The translations under genes and the position numbers were made by a program. 64,000 nt of DNA from Ypsolopha sequella (Eukaryota > Arthropoda > Insecta > Lepidoptera > Ypsolophidae): assembly GCA_934047225.1 (NCBI GenBank), contig OW203990.1, forward strand, positions 27,197,045-27,261,044. Direction: 5' to 3'. Positions 51,901-62,499 of the stretch are shown piece by piece (position 1 is the stretch's first letter; every line of letters starts with the position of its first letter). The notes under the pieces are model-generated. The model worked only from the letters and a program-made list of their open reading frames with translations. It ran no database searches and was not told the origin of the DNA.

Positions 51901-53341
51901 TAGATGCGCCTTTTCCATAAATTTGAAACTAAACGATAATAAATTGATTAAAACTTGAAATATAGATATATCTTGAAAATCTCCTATAAATGCAAGCCAA
52001 GCCCAAGTTAAAATATAATGGGAGATGAAGATTTTATTTTGTGATATAAACAAAGTGTTATTGATCTTTGACACTGATTAGTTACCAAGCCTCCAGTATG
52101 AATTTGGCTGCATAAATTAACGTCACGTTATATTTTACAAGTAAACAAATCTATTTCATTTCATGATATATCAAAATTTTACCTGACTTGACAATTTTAT
52201 TTGCATTTATGTCGTAATTTCAGTGAATAGAGAGTACCACATATTATATCTGTATCAGTATCTTAGTTACTCTCACCTGTTGCAAAATACCATCACAAAT
52301 CTGAATTCATTTTTTTATCAAAGATGCAAAGTTTCGGCCATTACAATTATGATTAGGAAGCTAAGCGTTATTTATTACGATAACCGATGCATAACGATTA
52401 TTAAAAAAAAATGTGTCAGATAATCCTCAGAATGTGGTTTCATAATCTATTCATTTCAATAAAAGCGATAAACGACAACAAAAGAGAATTACAAATTTGG
52501 TTAAATTATCTTACTATGTGGTAAGGCAAAGGGAACTTTAGGCCCATATAGCCTAAAGTATCATATCCGGAGCTAGATTTCAGCAAAATCATCAATGATA
52601 TTTCCTCGAAAAACCTGGCAAGGTTCCATTTTTATTAAAATAACTATATGTATACTGAAAATTCAAAAAAAATAGTGTAGTTGATTTGAAGAAGTATTAG
52701 GGGCCTGCACTCCCGTGTTGCCCCAAGGCTTCTAGACCTCTGAATCTGGCCCTGCCCCTCAACCCCTGGATGTTGACTTGGTTAAATGGTAGGCCTGTAC
52801 CTACACCTTCAACATGCTTAGTTTGATAAATAGATTATCTTGAATCTTAAGTCTGGCATAATAACATGACTCACTTCTCTTTAGCCTCGAGTAGGCATAC
52901 TTTGTATCTCATGACCCGCAGACTGCTGGGAAACTCATGTTCCAACAGGGCAATACATAGATCCGCTACTTCTGTTGTGTGAGTGTCCAAAGCCGCGTAG
53001 ATTATCTGTTCCAGGATTACATGCTCTGAAAGTTGCAGATAATTGTGTGTAAGGTTATATTTACAGAATAAGTGGACAGCAGGTCTAATAGTAACTATTA
53101 CTTTCGTTCCCGAGTTTGCGTCGGTTAGTGAATATAACGTCATGCCACAAGTCCATGACTTCATCGCTCCTTCTTTCATTGCCCTCTCGCCACTGGCGCA
53201 GGAGATCTTTGGCTTCTGAAAAAGATAACCACAGGAAGTTCGATTAGGTACTCGGAAGTCTGTACATATGTAAACAGGTGAAGTTACCAACTAAATAGCC
53301 AACTTACCATTCAAACTAAGGTCTTCGTAATTATACGACAT
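39906..53341 (-). CDS. EMC2: ER membrane protein complex subunit 2 (EMC2)
   Basis: TPR-repeat scaffold subunit on the cytosolic side of the EMC, which inserts tail-anchored and multipass proteins into the ER membrane. Exons on the minus strand: 53341-53308, 53215-53102, 53025-52875, 51773-51630, 43683-43527, 41775-41680 and 40070-39906. Phases agree throughout, giving 286 residues (human EMC2 has 297). Landmarks are [11 protein letters not shown] at the start, [33 protein letters not shown], the TPR block [20 protein letters not shown] then [34 protein letters not shown], and [12 protein letters not shown] near the end. Four introns are short or moderate; intron 4 (43684-51629) is swollen by nested transposons. 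The coding sequence ends inside the edge of a 31-bp tandem array, so the last residues and the 3' UTR derive from or abut repeats. Confidence 0.95.
40180..40414 (+). mobile_element. RTE-type LINE 3' end with GATG tail, copy 2
   Basis: TATTTGTCGCCGACGTGATA, GTAGGCCGCCCTCGTGC and GGCCTATGTCCAGCAGTGG match 31290-31590, ending GATGGATGG. In EMC2 intron 6, antisense to the gene. Confidence 0.75.
40729..41317. mobile_element. MITE with TIR TACTGGGTGTTAA
   Basis: TACTGGGTGTTAA, then GCGGAAGCCGAAAACTGG at the left, and CCAGTTTCCGGCTTCCGC with TTAACACCCAGTA at the right. TA at both ends is a probable target duplication. Inner CGTATGGACGAGTACT resembles 56010, so 55790-56050 may be a relative. Confidence 0.85.
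41874..42215. mobile_element. MITE with about 50-bp TIRs
   Basis: ATAGGTTGTCAACTGCGTGC and CTACCGCACCCACGGGGTAC pair with CCCCGTGGGTGCGGTCGGTA and GACAACCTAT. GC-rich core. In EMC2 intron 5, just upstream (on the minus strand) of exon 6. Confidence 0.85.
42555..43115 (+). mobile_element. 5'-truncated LINE end
   Basis: The plus strand codes for about 75 residues of a non-LTR reverse transcriptase C-terminus ([18 protein letters not shown]), then a 3' UTR and an AATAAAATAAA tail. In EMC2 intron 5, antisense to EMC2. Subfamily not determined. Confidence 0.65.
43839..44228. repeat. Dispersed 390-bp repeat, copy 2
   Basis: Same order of phrases as 23181-23575, with few differences. In EMC2 intron 4 close to exon 5. 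Confidence 0.8.
44513..44644. mobile_element. Palindromic MITE with TIR GTACTCCCAAAGTAATAATG
   Basis: GTACTCCCAAAGTAATAATG and CGCATACAAATC at the left are matched exactly inverted at 44607-44644. 132 bp with a core of about 65 bp. Confidence 0.88.
44669..45345 (-). repeat. Lepidopteran interspersed repeat (GCCCCGGCTT type), copy 2, with nested palindrome
   Basis: Inverted relative to 23690-24335. A small palindromic element at 44818-44968 (ATTCTGAAGGCTTTAACTTT and GTTTTAGTGCTGTCAA, inverted at the right) is inserted in it. Confidence 0.75.
46327..50169. mobile_element. 3.8-kb insert in the mariner, TTAA at both ends
   Basis: The transposase reading breaks at CAGTATTAA (46322-46330) and resumes after TTAACAATCGG (50167 onward), so TTAA appears duplicated. 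Just inside the ends are GGGGAACGAAAATAC and GTCATACTC, which are not inverted copies, so the class is unclear. Contents: repeats with no coding signal at 46330-47130 and 49000-50160, and the foldback 47133-48990. Confidence 0.6.
47133..48990. mobile_element. Foldback element inside the nested stack
   Basis: GGGATAAATCGCCAAGC at 47133 and the stretch to about 47640 (AGGATTAATTTGTTATCCC; GTTTGTCTAGACAATTTTT) are matched inverted from 48990 down to about 48520. A shorter palindrome is centred near 48330 (ATTGGCTTATCCGTC against TGGAAAACCCAATTA), with ends about 48205 and 48460. The unmatched left block (47660-48180) shares TTTCATGGAAAACTGTTTT and GGCTGTATAG-type phrases with 7060-7330, inverted. 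Non-coding. Confidence 0.75.
50973..51317. mobile_element. Palindromic MITE with TIR TTAGCAGCCGGATTGTG
   Basis: TTAGCAGCCGGATTGTGAAA at the left and CACAATCCGGCTGCTAA at the right; the centre near 51140 also pairs (CCATTGGTTTCTGTAAATTA against TAATTTACAGAAACCAATGG). Directly next to element A. Confidence 0.85.
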
Positions 53342-54310
53342 TTTGTTGTAGTTTCAACAACAATGAACAATAATTTAATTTTAAATTTTCACGTTTTGTA
53401 GAAATCTCAAATATACATGCAATACACACAAATACAATTGAATGAATGATTAAATTATAATCTTTGATTTTAGCGATATAATTCTATTTCGGAACGCAGG
53501 GAATATAAATTGAATGAATCGAAAAAAAAGAAAACGCTAAACCGAAAAAAAAATATTTTAGTGTTGTAATTAAATTGTTCGATATTTTAAAGGATTATTA
53601 TTGCAATATAATATAATTCACACAACAGTAATTGGGAGTTGTTCATTTATTACGGAAGTCGGTTTTGGGAGAGCTGGGATCCAAAAAGTCTTATTTTTTT
53701 CTTACAGGATGTGGGAGGGGATTTTAAATACTTTTCACGTAAGATCGTAAAAGAAAAATAGGTAAATTGAAATAAAAAAATGTCCCACATCCATTGCCAT
53801 GGATAAAACATTTTTCATTTATGGTAGATGCTAGTGATTGTTGGCACTTGGTGGAATTTATAAAACATCGTTTAAAAAAACACTTTCCATATATACAGTA
53901 AACTTTATTATGCCCAACCGGTTTCGCTGTAAAGCATTTTCTAGGGCCTTTTACAAATCCTAACTAATTCTTCATTTATGTACTTATAATAAAATCACAC
54001 AACTTCAATCGTATTTTGTAACATTTGTCTACTTTTTGTATTTTCTTGAATTTTCGGCAAAGTTACTTCTGCCATGGTCGCAAGTTTGAAAAAAACGTCG
54101 ATAATAAAGAGGAAACTAGCTTTCTTAACTTTTTTCATGGGAGTAACTGACAAAATAGGTAGACTTTTAGGAAAACTTTCCATTGTTTACTTACTCCTCA
54201 CGGAAAATGAAAACTCCCAAATCTGGCCACAAATCCAAACCACTTGTAATGTTTTTCATAGATAGAGCAGAGTCCTCATGAAAACCCTTGATGCCCGAAA
54301 GTTATTATTA
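53342..54310. other. EMC2 upstream region, no gene recognised
   Basis: AT-rich. EMC2 transcription should start just above 53341. Short frames here have no recognisable product. Confidence 0.4.
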
Positions 54311-54941
54311 TAACCCGGAGCAATAAAGAAAGGAATCTTAGATGGCGCCCATCATCATCCCCTCTCACTCGTACAGTATATCTGTCTTCAGTCGCACACC
54401 TGCGTACTGCATGCAAAAAAAATTGTCTGGATTTGCCGCTCAAGCTTATTCCACGCGTCTTGTTTCCCAACACATTGTTACTTGTTTCTTGTTAAATTTC
54501 ACTCGTTAACACTTAACTTCAAATATAAGGTGAAATTTAATCAACCGCCACAATTCATACTAGAGACTCGGTTTGTAATCAGGAACAAGATCAAATGATC
54601 CTTTTTTGCGAAATCCCAAAAAAATATTTTTCTTCCTATGTGAACTGAACTACGAGTAGTTCAAATACAATTTCTAGTCTATGCAGTATAGGAGCAAAAT
54701 TTTTTTTTTTCAATATTTGCCGGCTGTGTTAGTACACATTGTTCCTGATCACTAACCGAGTCTGCAGTATGAATTCTGGCGGTTGATTAAATTTCACCTT
54801 GTATATTAAAATAGACCAAATATATTACAAAAAAAATATTAAAGAAACAACTTTTTATGCTGTCTGTATCACTGAGCAATAAAATCACAGGTACATGCCG
54901 CCATTTTAGATTCCTTTCTTTAATGCTCCGGGTTATACCAG
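54311..54941. mobile_element. Foldback built from inverted SINE-like heads
   Basis: Outer arms ATAACCCGGAGCAATAAAG and AAAGGAATCTTAGATGGCG at 54313 match inverted at about 54903-54941. Inner arms 54527-54597 and 54736-54806 are inverted copies of the head of the SINE-like repeat at 25320. The whole forms one hairpin of 630 bp. Confidence 0.75.
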
Positions 54942-56640
54942 TGCAATCAAAGGAACATTTATAGGACCACGATTGTTCGGAAAGTACCTTGATCCAAATA
55001 GAAAAACAGTGTTGAAATTCCACTTTTTCAAATTTTGTATTGTAATAGAGGAATTACTTTGAAGGAGCCTAAAGCCCATATAAAAAAAATACTGGACTAG
55101 GTACACCTTCTGCCTGCATAGTTTTTTAAAATGTATGGAAGAAAAAATATGGTTTCTCCTGTAATACATTTTATATTATATTTTTTTGGTTACAGTATAA
55201 CTAACAAGACCACAAGATGGGAAATTCTCTATATTTAATCTGAGACATGTTAAGTGACGAATATATTTCTTATAGTATTTATATAAGGCACAAACAAAAA
55301 AATATTATAGACGAACCAATATATATATTTTTAGTAAAACTTTGAATCATATGAGGGACAGAACATATACCTAGTTCATTATTTCATATGTTTTTTATTT
55401 GAGCTTTAAATGCCTTCACTTTTAGGTATAATGTGAAATTCGAAAAAAGTGGAAGTTTGTCGTACTCTTATTTTTGCGACTGTCTCTGAATGCCAACATT
55501 GATAATAAGGTCCCTTCAACCTCTTGCTTACACGGAAAGTAATCTACTGACTACGCCACCGAGGTATCCACCCTATACTGTTAAATTTTTCCACCATACC
55601 TGTGCACTGAATTCGTATAACAATGTAGGTATTTTTACATTTTTCTTTGTAATTTTGGTAGATACTAAGATTACGTAAGATTGCAGGGGGGAGGAGGTTC
55701 AACCAAGTCTAAGGGGGTCAGAAAGTGGTGAAAATTGTCTAACATAATAAATGAACAGCCCCGTACATAACAAAAACATACCTATATACACCGTGAAATT
55801 AAAGTGGTTTTGGAAACGAAAACTCATCGATACAAACAACTTTTAATATACAGACAAGCATGAAATTTAAAAAAAAGTCAACTGTTTTCATATATTTTGG
55901 TCGGGTAGTTATTTAACTTCTCTATGAAACAGCTGACTTTTTTTTTGACTTTAGTTTTAGTTCCATAGTAAATGTTATAATTTGTATTATAGACCTTAGA
56001 ACATGGTATGGACGAGTACTACCATCAGTTTTTGTTTCCAAAACCTAATTACCTAAAAACTTAATAATCCTATAAATGATGAAAACTTAAACTGAAGACC
56101 TAAAAATAGGATTAATCATAGCCGAGACGGCTATGGATTAATTAATAAATTATTCGATTCATAGTCGATTAATGCGATAATATTTCTAATTGTTTCGTTC
56201 TACGCAAACTAAATATTGTATATATCTTCTCATAGTTTTCATCTCACTCACAACACAATCGTTCCAAAAAGGCAAGGTGATAATGAAGTTCCAACCTAAA
56301 CTGCGTTTATTGAAACGTTAGTTTTTGTGTTCGACGAAAGAAACGTGAAAGACGTCTGCAATATGTCTGACTTGGAATTAATTTTAGATTTAACTTTTTA
56401 TTGTTAATCCTGTGATTATTCTAGTTATATTAATGATGGAAAGCACCATGGATTGTACATAATAATTATAAAGCAGAGGTATGCGTGACAACCACTTGTA
56501 AAGTGTCCATTTCATTCTTCCTTCCTTGAACAATTCACGCTTTTTATGTCTCATGGCCTTTATCTTGCAGTTTTGTTTTCTTTTGTCCTCTGTTTGTTCG
56601 TTCGAACTAGTTTGTAGAGTTCGACGTTGCGCGATTAGCA
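54942..56640. other. Intergenic with one weak MITE
   Basis: Between EMC2 and the zinc-finger gene, which diverge. The stretch 55793-56048 has inverted ends (GTGGTTTTGGAAACGAAAACT against AGTTTTTGTTTCCAAAACC) and resembles 40729-41317. Nothing else was recognised. Confidence 0.45.
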
Positions 56641-56883
56641 TCACTTATGTAGAATTATTTTGTCCGACAGATCGATAAGGAGTCCACATAGAACGAAGAT
56701 ATTTATATTGTGGTGGACCGTATGAAGTTGTTACGTGTAAATAGTAGGTATGCGCGTCACGGACATTGTGTGGAGCGCCGTTTCAGTGTGAGTGCGCGTT
56801 CTATCAGAGGCGTGTGCCGCGGCGTTGGGCCCCCGGAGCCCCGATCGTAATATTTACGTAGTAGTGGGTACTTGAAGTGCAAA

Positions 56884-59800
56884 ATGGATCAGCTGGTGCA
56901 GTGCCCCGTGTGCACGCTCTACCTGCATAATGGCATGTCCTTGGAGTCCCATCTGGACACGCATCCTAAGGACCAGGTCATTAAGGCCTTGTGTTCCCTG
57001 TCATCTAACCGAAGCAGCTATGGCAGCCGAGCTTCCACTCCGATGCACTCTGAGCGTTCCTACAGGAGTAGGTCTCGGACACCAGCAACTGATGAAAGTG
57101 CTTCTAGGTGGAACAACCCTCAGCTCAGCACTGATCATGAGCGTTTCTGGAGGAAGACTCCTTGCAGAACGCCCAAGACATCAACTGTTACTCGCAGTGA
57201 CACACCTGATGAAAGAATAGATAACCACTTTAACAATGGTACAATTATCAACTCTGGCCTTGGGTACCCTCACAACACCTATCCAGGGAGATCTGAGAAA
57301 AGCTCACAATTGTATGGGACTCCTACCCCAGTACCAGAGTATGACCAACAATATCCATATTTCCCGGATCAGAAAGAAGAGAAGGAGGTAAAATACTCTC
57401 GCAGTGCTGAGTATTCTTCACTAAATAATACACCAAGCAGTGTTTATGCTTACAATATGCCGTCTAGCTCATCTTGCATGAAAATCCAAAACGCACTGAT
57501 GCCATCACCAGACAAAAGAAATAATGATGTTGTTAATTTGGTTCCTCCTGGTAAGAAGCAGGACTTCATCAAGATTCTACCAAAACCAAACAACATAGCT
57601 CTGCTTAAAACCAATGTGGGATCTGTGCAATACATAACTCCGGGAGTGATGGTGACAGCTGGACCCTTAGTGCAGAAGAATCCGCAGAATAGTCTCATAA
57701 TGACGACTAACCTACAGAACTCTGCACCAATAGTACAAAGTAAAACTATTACTACTCCGATATCCTCAAACCAATATAGTCAAATGACATCGAGTAGTTT
57801 TGCTCCAAACACAACTGTAGTGACACAAAATTCACAAATAATCTACAGTGAGATGGTCCACAACCTCGATGGCAAGCGTTTTATCCCAGGCATTCCCACC
57901 ATGATAAGTGGACAAGAAAATGTTACAAATGTTACCCAAACAAACTCTGTGTACCACCAGAATGTCATGGTCATGGACCAATTTGGGAACACATCCTGTA
58001 TGTATGCCACTCCACAACAAATCTTGCCAAAACCGAGTACCTCTGTCTACAACCAAAATGTTCCAAATAGTGTCCTAGACAAAAATATTACTGATTCAAA
58101 CAAAACTCTCATTATAGAAGTGTCTCCAATCGTTCCTCCACCACCCATAGATGTGTGTGACGCTTCAACCAGCACTTCTACTCCTGGGTTAACTGACAAT
58201 CCAGAACCTTATAAGCCAGAGAAGGCTGAGCCTCAAATTGAAACTTCCAGCGCAAACAAGGGACTAAAGATATTGAGTAATATCAAGGTTGAAGTGCCTG
58301 TCCAACACCACAAGAATCTACTGAACACTGTGGTAGACCTCACAGGACAAAATGAGAGTGAATATCCTGAGAGAACCAAAACTCCAGAGAGAATATTACC
58401 AGATCTTGAAGTCACTAAGAATAATATGATCAGTGATTGCATACAAACATCGTCATCAAGCAATGACGTAAATGTAGTTTCACATACATTCTCAGTGATA
58501 AAAAATGTAGGTAATCCTCCATCTTACAAGGAATCGAAGATAGATAGTAAAATTCATGAAACAGAGTCTTCAGACAGTTGCCCTGTCCCAGATCTCATCT
58601 GCAATGAGAAACCTTCAATATCACCCTGCAGTGAGCTTTCAGACAATGGTGACAATGCCATGGCTCATCCATCAATATCACCTAAACCCGAAACTAGTCA
58701 AAGGCCCATGGACATTAAAAAGGAGATGGTTCCTGTCAGAACCTACAGGAACAACCCACTAAGACTGAACAATATCTATGTGAAGAAGCACAAGAAAATC
58801 TTGCAGATAAAAAATGCGAAATCATTCCCGATCGCCGGCACTTCGACTAGCCACGAGTCTGTCATCGAGCCATCACAACCTGCTCCTAGACTGCCAGAAG
58901 ATTTTACTTTTACAAAAATACACTCAGAGAAAACAAACCTTGTGATCACTGTTACAAGAGTTAATCCAGAGAAGATTATAAATGAAGACTCCAGGGATTC
59001 CAGGGGAGGCAGATTAGAGACCGTATCTATCGACAAAATTCACGTCAATAAAGATCAAAACGACTTCGACGCCGACACAGAAGAGCAGTCCATGGATATG
59101 GAATTAGAGCCAGTGGCGGCGTCTAGCTACGAGTGCGCGAACCATTCCCTATCGACCATCGACCTGACACAAGTAAAAGACGAAGTCAACAGCAGCAACG
59201 AGTTCAGCAACCACACGGGGATGTCAGAGCGCGAGTTCACAGAACTAGAGTCGATCAGACCGACGCATCTCAACGCCGTGCAGTACAGCAACATGGCTGC
59301 CGACTTCGATGAGGACTCCAACCATAGAGAGCTGCTAGAGTTGGAGGCGGCGTCAAAGAACAAGCAGTTCGTCAGCATGATGAATGACAACTACTTCGGG
59401 GACAACATCTACGCCGATTACTTCACGCCGGATCGCGTCGAGTCGTTCGACAATAGAGAACCGCCGTCTTTCGGGAAGGACGTTCAGAAAGATGGCGTAT
59501 ATAACATGTGGGGGGAGCCCTCTCAGAAGGAGAGCGAGTTTGTCCTTCCGAACTTCATCCACGAGAGTTACAAGATAGCGGAAAGTAACGGGAACTACAG
59601 CTTGAACGCGGGGTTGCTGGGGGTGGATGGGAGAGACGAGGTGGAGGCAGAGGGGTGCGGGGACAGTAAGGCTGACGTGTTGAGCGAGGGTCGCTCGGAA
59701 AGCGAAGTACCGCTCAACATCTGCGCTGACGAGCGGATGCCGCCGCGAGGGGAACTCAGCGGGCAGGAGAGCAATGGAGACATGGATGCGTCTTGGCCCG

Positions 59801-60874
59801 GGGTGAGATTTACTTTCATGTATTATTATTACTTTTGTTACATTGGCCTGGCGTAGGGCGTCTGATCGTGATACACACAGACCTTTGACACGTTGCAAAA
59901 ATATTAGTTTTAAATTGATTGTTTCGTTCCGTTTATAATAAATAACGTTATGATTTTTTAAATATCGTCACGACATGAATCCCCGAGGGGGTGTCAGGTG
60001 TACCGAGTGTGAAATGCAAGTCATAGTCCACACTCGGTACACTCGCGTTTCACCCACGTGATGGGTGGTAATGCCTATCGCCGTACTTCGGACACAAAAA
60101 CACGCCTTTTAGGGCAGGCAGGTTTCCTCAAGGTGTTTTCCTTCACCATTCAGCAAGAGGTAAGAACAAATACTATGCTCATAAATTCCGAAATACTCAT
60201 TGTTGCACATGAGTTGAAAATATACATTAAACACAAATACATACTTCAAAGTAAATAATCACTGCTCTAAGTATTTCACCACATGTTTGTGGACGTAGAC
60301 TATTGTAGACCAGAGATGTGGAAAACATCATTAGTTTTAAAATAACTCCATATCTATTCGTCAAATAAAAAAAAAAAAGTAAACGCTCTTTGATTCCGGG
60401 CAGTCAAAGAATTCGCTAAGTTTGAATTGATGTACCAGTCGTCTAAGGCGTCTCCACTGCCTAATGTAGTTTAAGGCGTCGGCCTAATAGAACGCGAATA
60501 CGCGATCATCGCAAATTCGCGTGAATTTTAGTCGTACGAATCCGCGATCAAACATATTAAAACGGCAACACTGCGCAGTGCCGCGGCGCGATGATCGCGT
60601 ATTTGCATTCTATTAGGACACCCAGTTTTTGTTATCGCGCGACGACACGATGGTCGCATCGCTTACTCGCGCGATAATCGCGTAGTCGCGTTCTATTAGG
60701 ACAACGCCTTAAGCATGTCTATATTTCAGACAGTTTCAGTAATGGATAGTATGTTGAACTCAAATTCCAGATGTACCCGGAGGTGGCGCCTTCAGAACCG
60801 TATGACCTAATGGCGCGCGAGAGTTGGATCTCAGAAGGGTCTGACATCGACAGCAATGACAAACGGGATAACTT
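56884..60874 (+). CDS. Large C2H2 zinc-finger protein with SUMO-type motifs (N-terminal part)
   Basis: I do not recognise an established name. The first coding exon, 56884-59802, is open for 973 codons; exon 2, 60771-60874, adds 34 codons in frame and ends in phase 2, so the gene continues. The ATG at 56884 has a good context (AAAATGG) and starts MDQLVQ. Residues 7-27 form one perfect C-x2-C-x12-H-x3-H finger (CPVCTLYLHNGMSLESHLDTH). The rest is long, disordered, rich in S/T/N/P and acidic at the end. Three SUMO-acceptor-like sites are visible: IKVE (467-470), IKKE (611-614) and VKDE (764-767). Two SUMO-interaction-like motifs are VVDLT (483-487) and IDLT (759-762), the latter directly before a SUMO-type site. 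This suggests a nuclear transcription or chromatin regulator (inference). A TTAA MITE lies in intron 1. No exon 3 was found to the right edge. Confidence 0.85.
60471..60712. mobile_element. Palindromic MITE at TTAA, GC-rich
   Basis: TTAA at 60471-60474 and 60709-60712 flanks GGCGTCGGCCTAATAGAACG and its inverse (CGTTCTATTAGGACAACGCC). A third copy of the end (GCATTCTATTAGGACAC) lies near 60607-60622. In intron 1 of the zinc-finger gene, 58 bp before exon 2. Confidence 0.82.
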
Positions 60875-61096
60875 GTGAGTATATCTATACATCGTGGACA
60901 GATCGTGAAGTATGAAATCGAAAATCTTTCTCTAAAAATCAAAAAGTAGGTGCGACGACGAGCGTAGCGTGTCAGATTTTCACATAGATTTAGAATGTAC
61001 AAGATAAACAATGTAGTAGAGAAAATGATACCAAAAAATTACTATGACATTACTAATACATTTACTATTTTACTTAATATTTTGAACAATCCTACT

Positions 61097-62131
61097 ATAT
61101 ACAGGGTGGAAAAAATTCAAGGGCCCTGGAGGGGAACTACCTTAAATCCTTTAATTAGCTCATTTTACTGAAAGGAAAAATTCGTTTATTTTTTAAAAGA
61201 AACAAAACTGAATTCAAAGATCCTCTAAAATTCGCTTGTCTCACCCGGGAATCGAACCAACTAAAAATTAAAAAAATAAACCCTCACTATTTTATTATAC
61301 GAATCGGTAGGATTATTGTTCAGGATAAAATTTGTCTAATAAACATTTGGTCTTACACTCTTCTGTTGTACGAGATACCCATGAAATTGAATATTTATTA
61401 CAAGTTCTTTATTAACAATACCTAGTACTGTTCACTTGTAATGTAATAATGATACGCCATTACTACACAATGACAGCACGGAATGAAAGCAAAACAAAAC
61501 ACAATTTGAAATTCGAACGAATACTTTTATCGATTTTAAAAATGTTGAAAGTGCGTTCGAACTTCAAATTTGTTGCTCCGCGTTGTAAAAAAAAATACTC
61601 CCTTTTTAAAGTTTTCGTCAGTACGCCTAGTGCAAGAAGGAATTGTGCTGTGCATAGATTTATTATTACCATTTAACGATTTTCGTATCAAAGTCTTCAA
61701 CAAGGTATAACATTAGCAAGCTTGTACTTCATACGATGGCTGGATGTTTGAGAGATAAGAAAATTATAACGTGTCATTTACTTGTTACAAGTGAACAGTA
61801 TTAGGTATTGTTAATACAGAACTTGTAATAAATATTCAATTTCATGGGTATCTCGTACAACAGATGAGTGTAAGACCAAATGTTTATTATACAAATTTTA
61901 TCCTGAACAATAATCCTACCGATTTGTATAACAAAATAGTGAGGGTTTATTTTTTTAATTTTTAATTGGTTCGATTCCCGGGTGAGAGAAGCGAATTTTA
62001 GAAGATCTTTGAATGCAGTTTTGTTTCTTTTAAAAAATAAAGGAATGTTTCCTTTCAGTAAAATGAGCTAACTTAAGGATTTAAGGTAGTTCCCCTCCAG
62101 GGCCCTTAAATTTTTTCCACTCTGTATACAG
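61097..62131. mobile_element. Foldback element, arms about 350 bp, with tRNA-like B-box motif
   Basis: TATATACAGGGTGG and AGGGCCCTGGAGGGGAACTA at the left are matched inverted at 62080-62131; arms pair to about 61447 and 61775. Each arm holds GGTTCGATTCCCGGGTGAG or its inverse, close to a pol III B box or tRNA T-arm. The 330-bp centre has its own small palindrome (CAATTTGAAATTCGAACG against CGTTCGAACTTCAAATTTG). Confidence 0.8.
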
Positions 62132-62204
62132 CTATTTACAACAAAGAAAATCAATATGTTATTGTAAAATCTTTTTTTAGGCCGATTAATACGGGAAATA
62201 CTTT

Positions 62205-62490
62205 ATATTTTATTTATAATACTTTTAAAAAAGCATGAATTTCATGAAAAAAGGGATTCAGTTTCCATATTTCAAAACCGATTGAAACGAAACTAACACA
62301 CGCAGATACTTACTAGAAAAAAAACATATTTATTACATAAAGAAATTATAGTTAATGTCCTAATGTAGCCGCGAATCCAAAATAACTGAAGTTTTGCGTT
62401 CGCGTCATCTGATTAGAGCAGGCTAGACAGTTAAAAAACAAAAGCGTTAGAGCAGGACTGAATTTTAGCATTGTGCAGCCCCTTAAGGAT
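62205..62490. mobile_element. 3' part of element A
   Basis: Shares AAAAAGCATGAATTTCATG and GATTCAGTTTCCATATTTC with 2966-3240, and GCGTCATCTGATTAGAGCAG and the terminal AGCATTGTGCAGCCCCTTAA with 50690-50968. The left end is missing. Confidence 0.75.
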
Positions 62491-62499
62491 TAAGAGAAA

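Noticed and set aside
61240..61270. tRNA gene
   Set aside because: Only the B-box-like half is present; no cloverleaf could be drawn.
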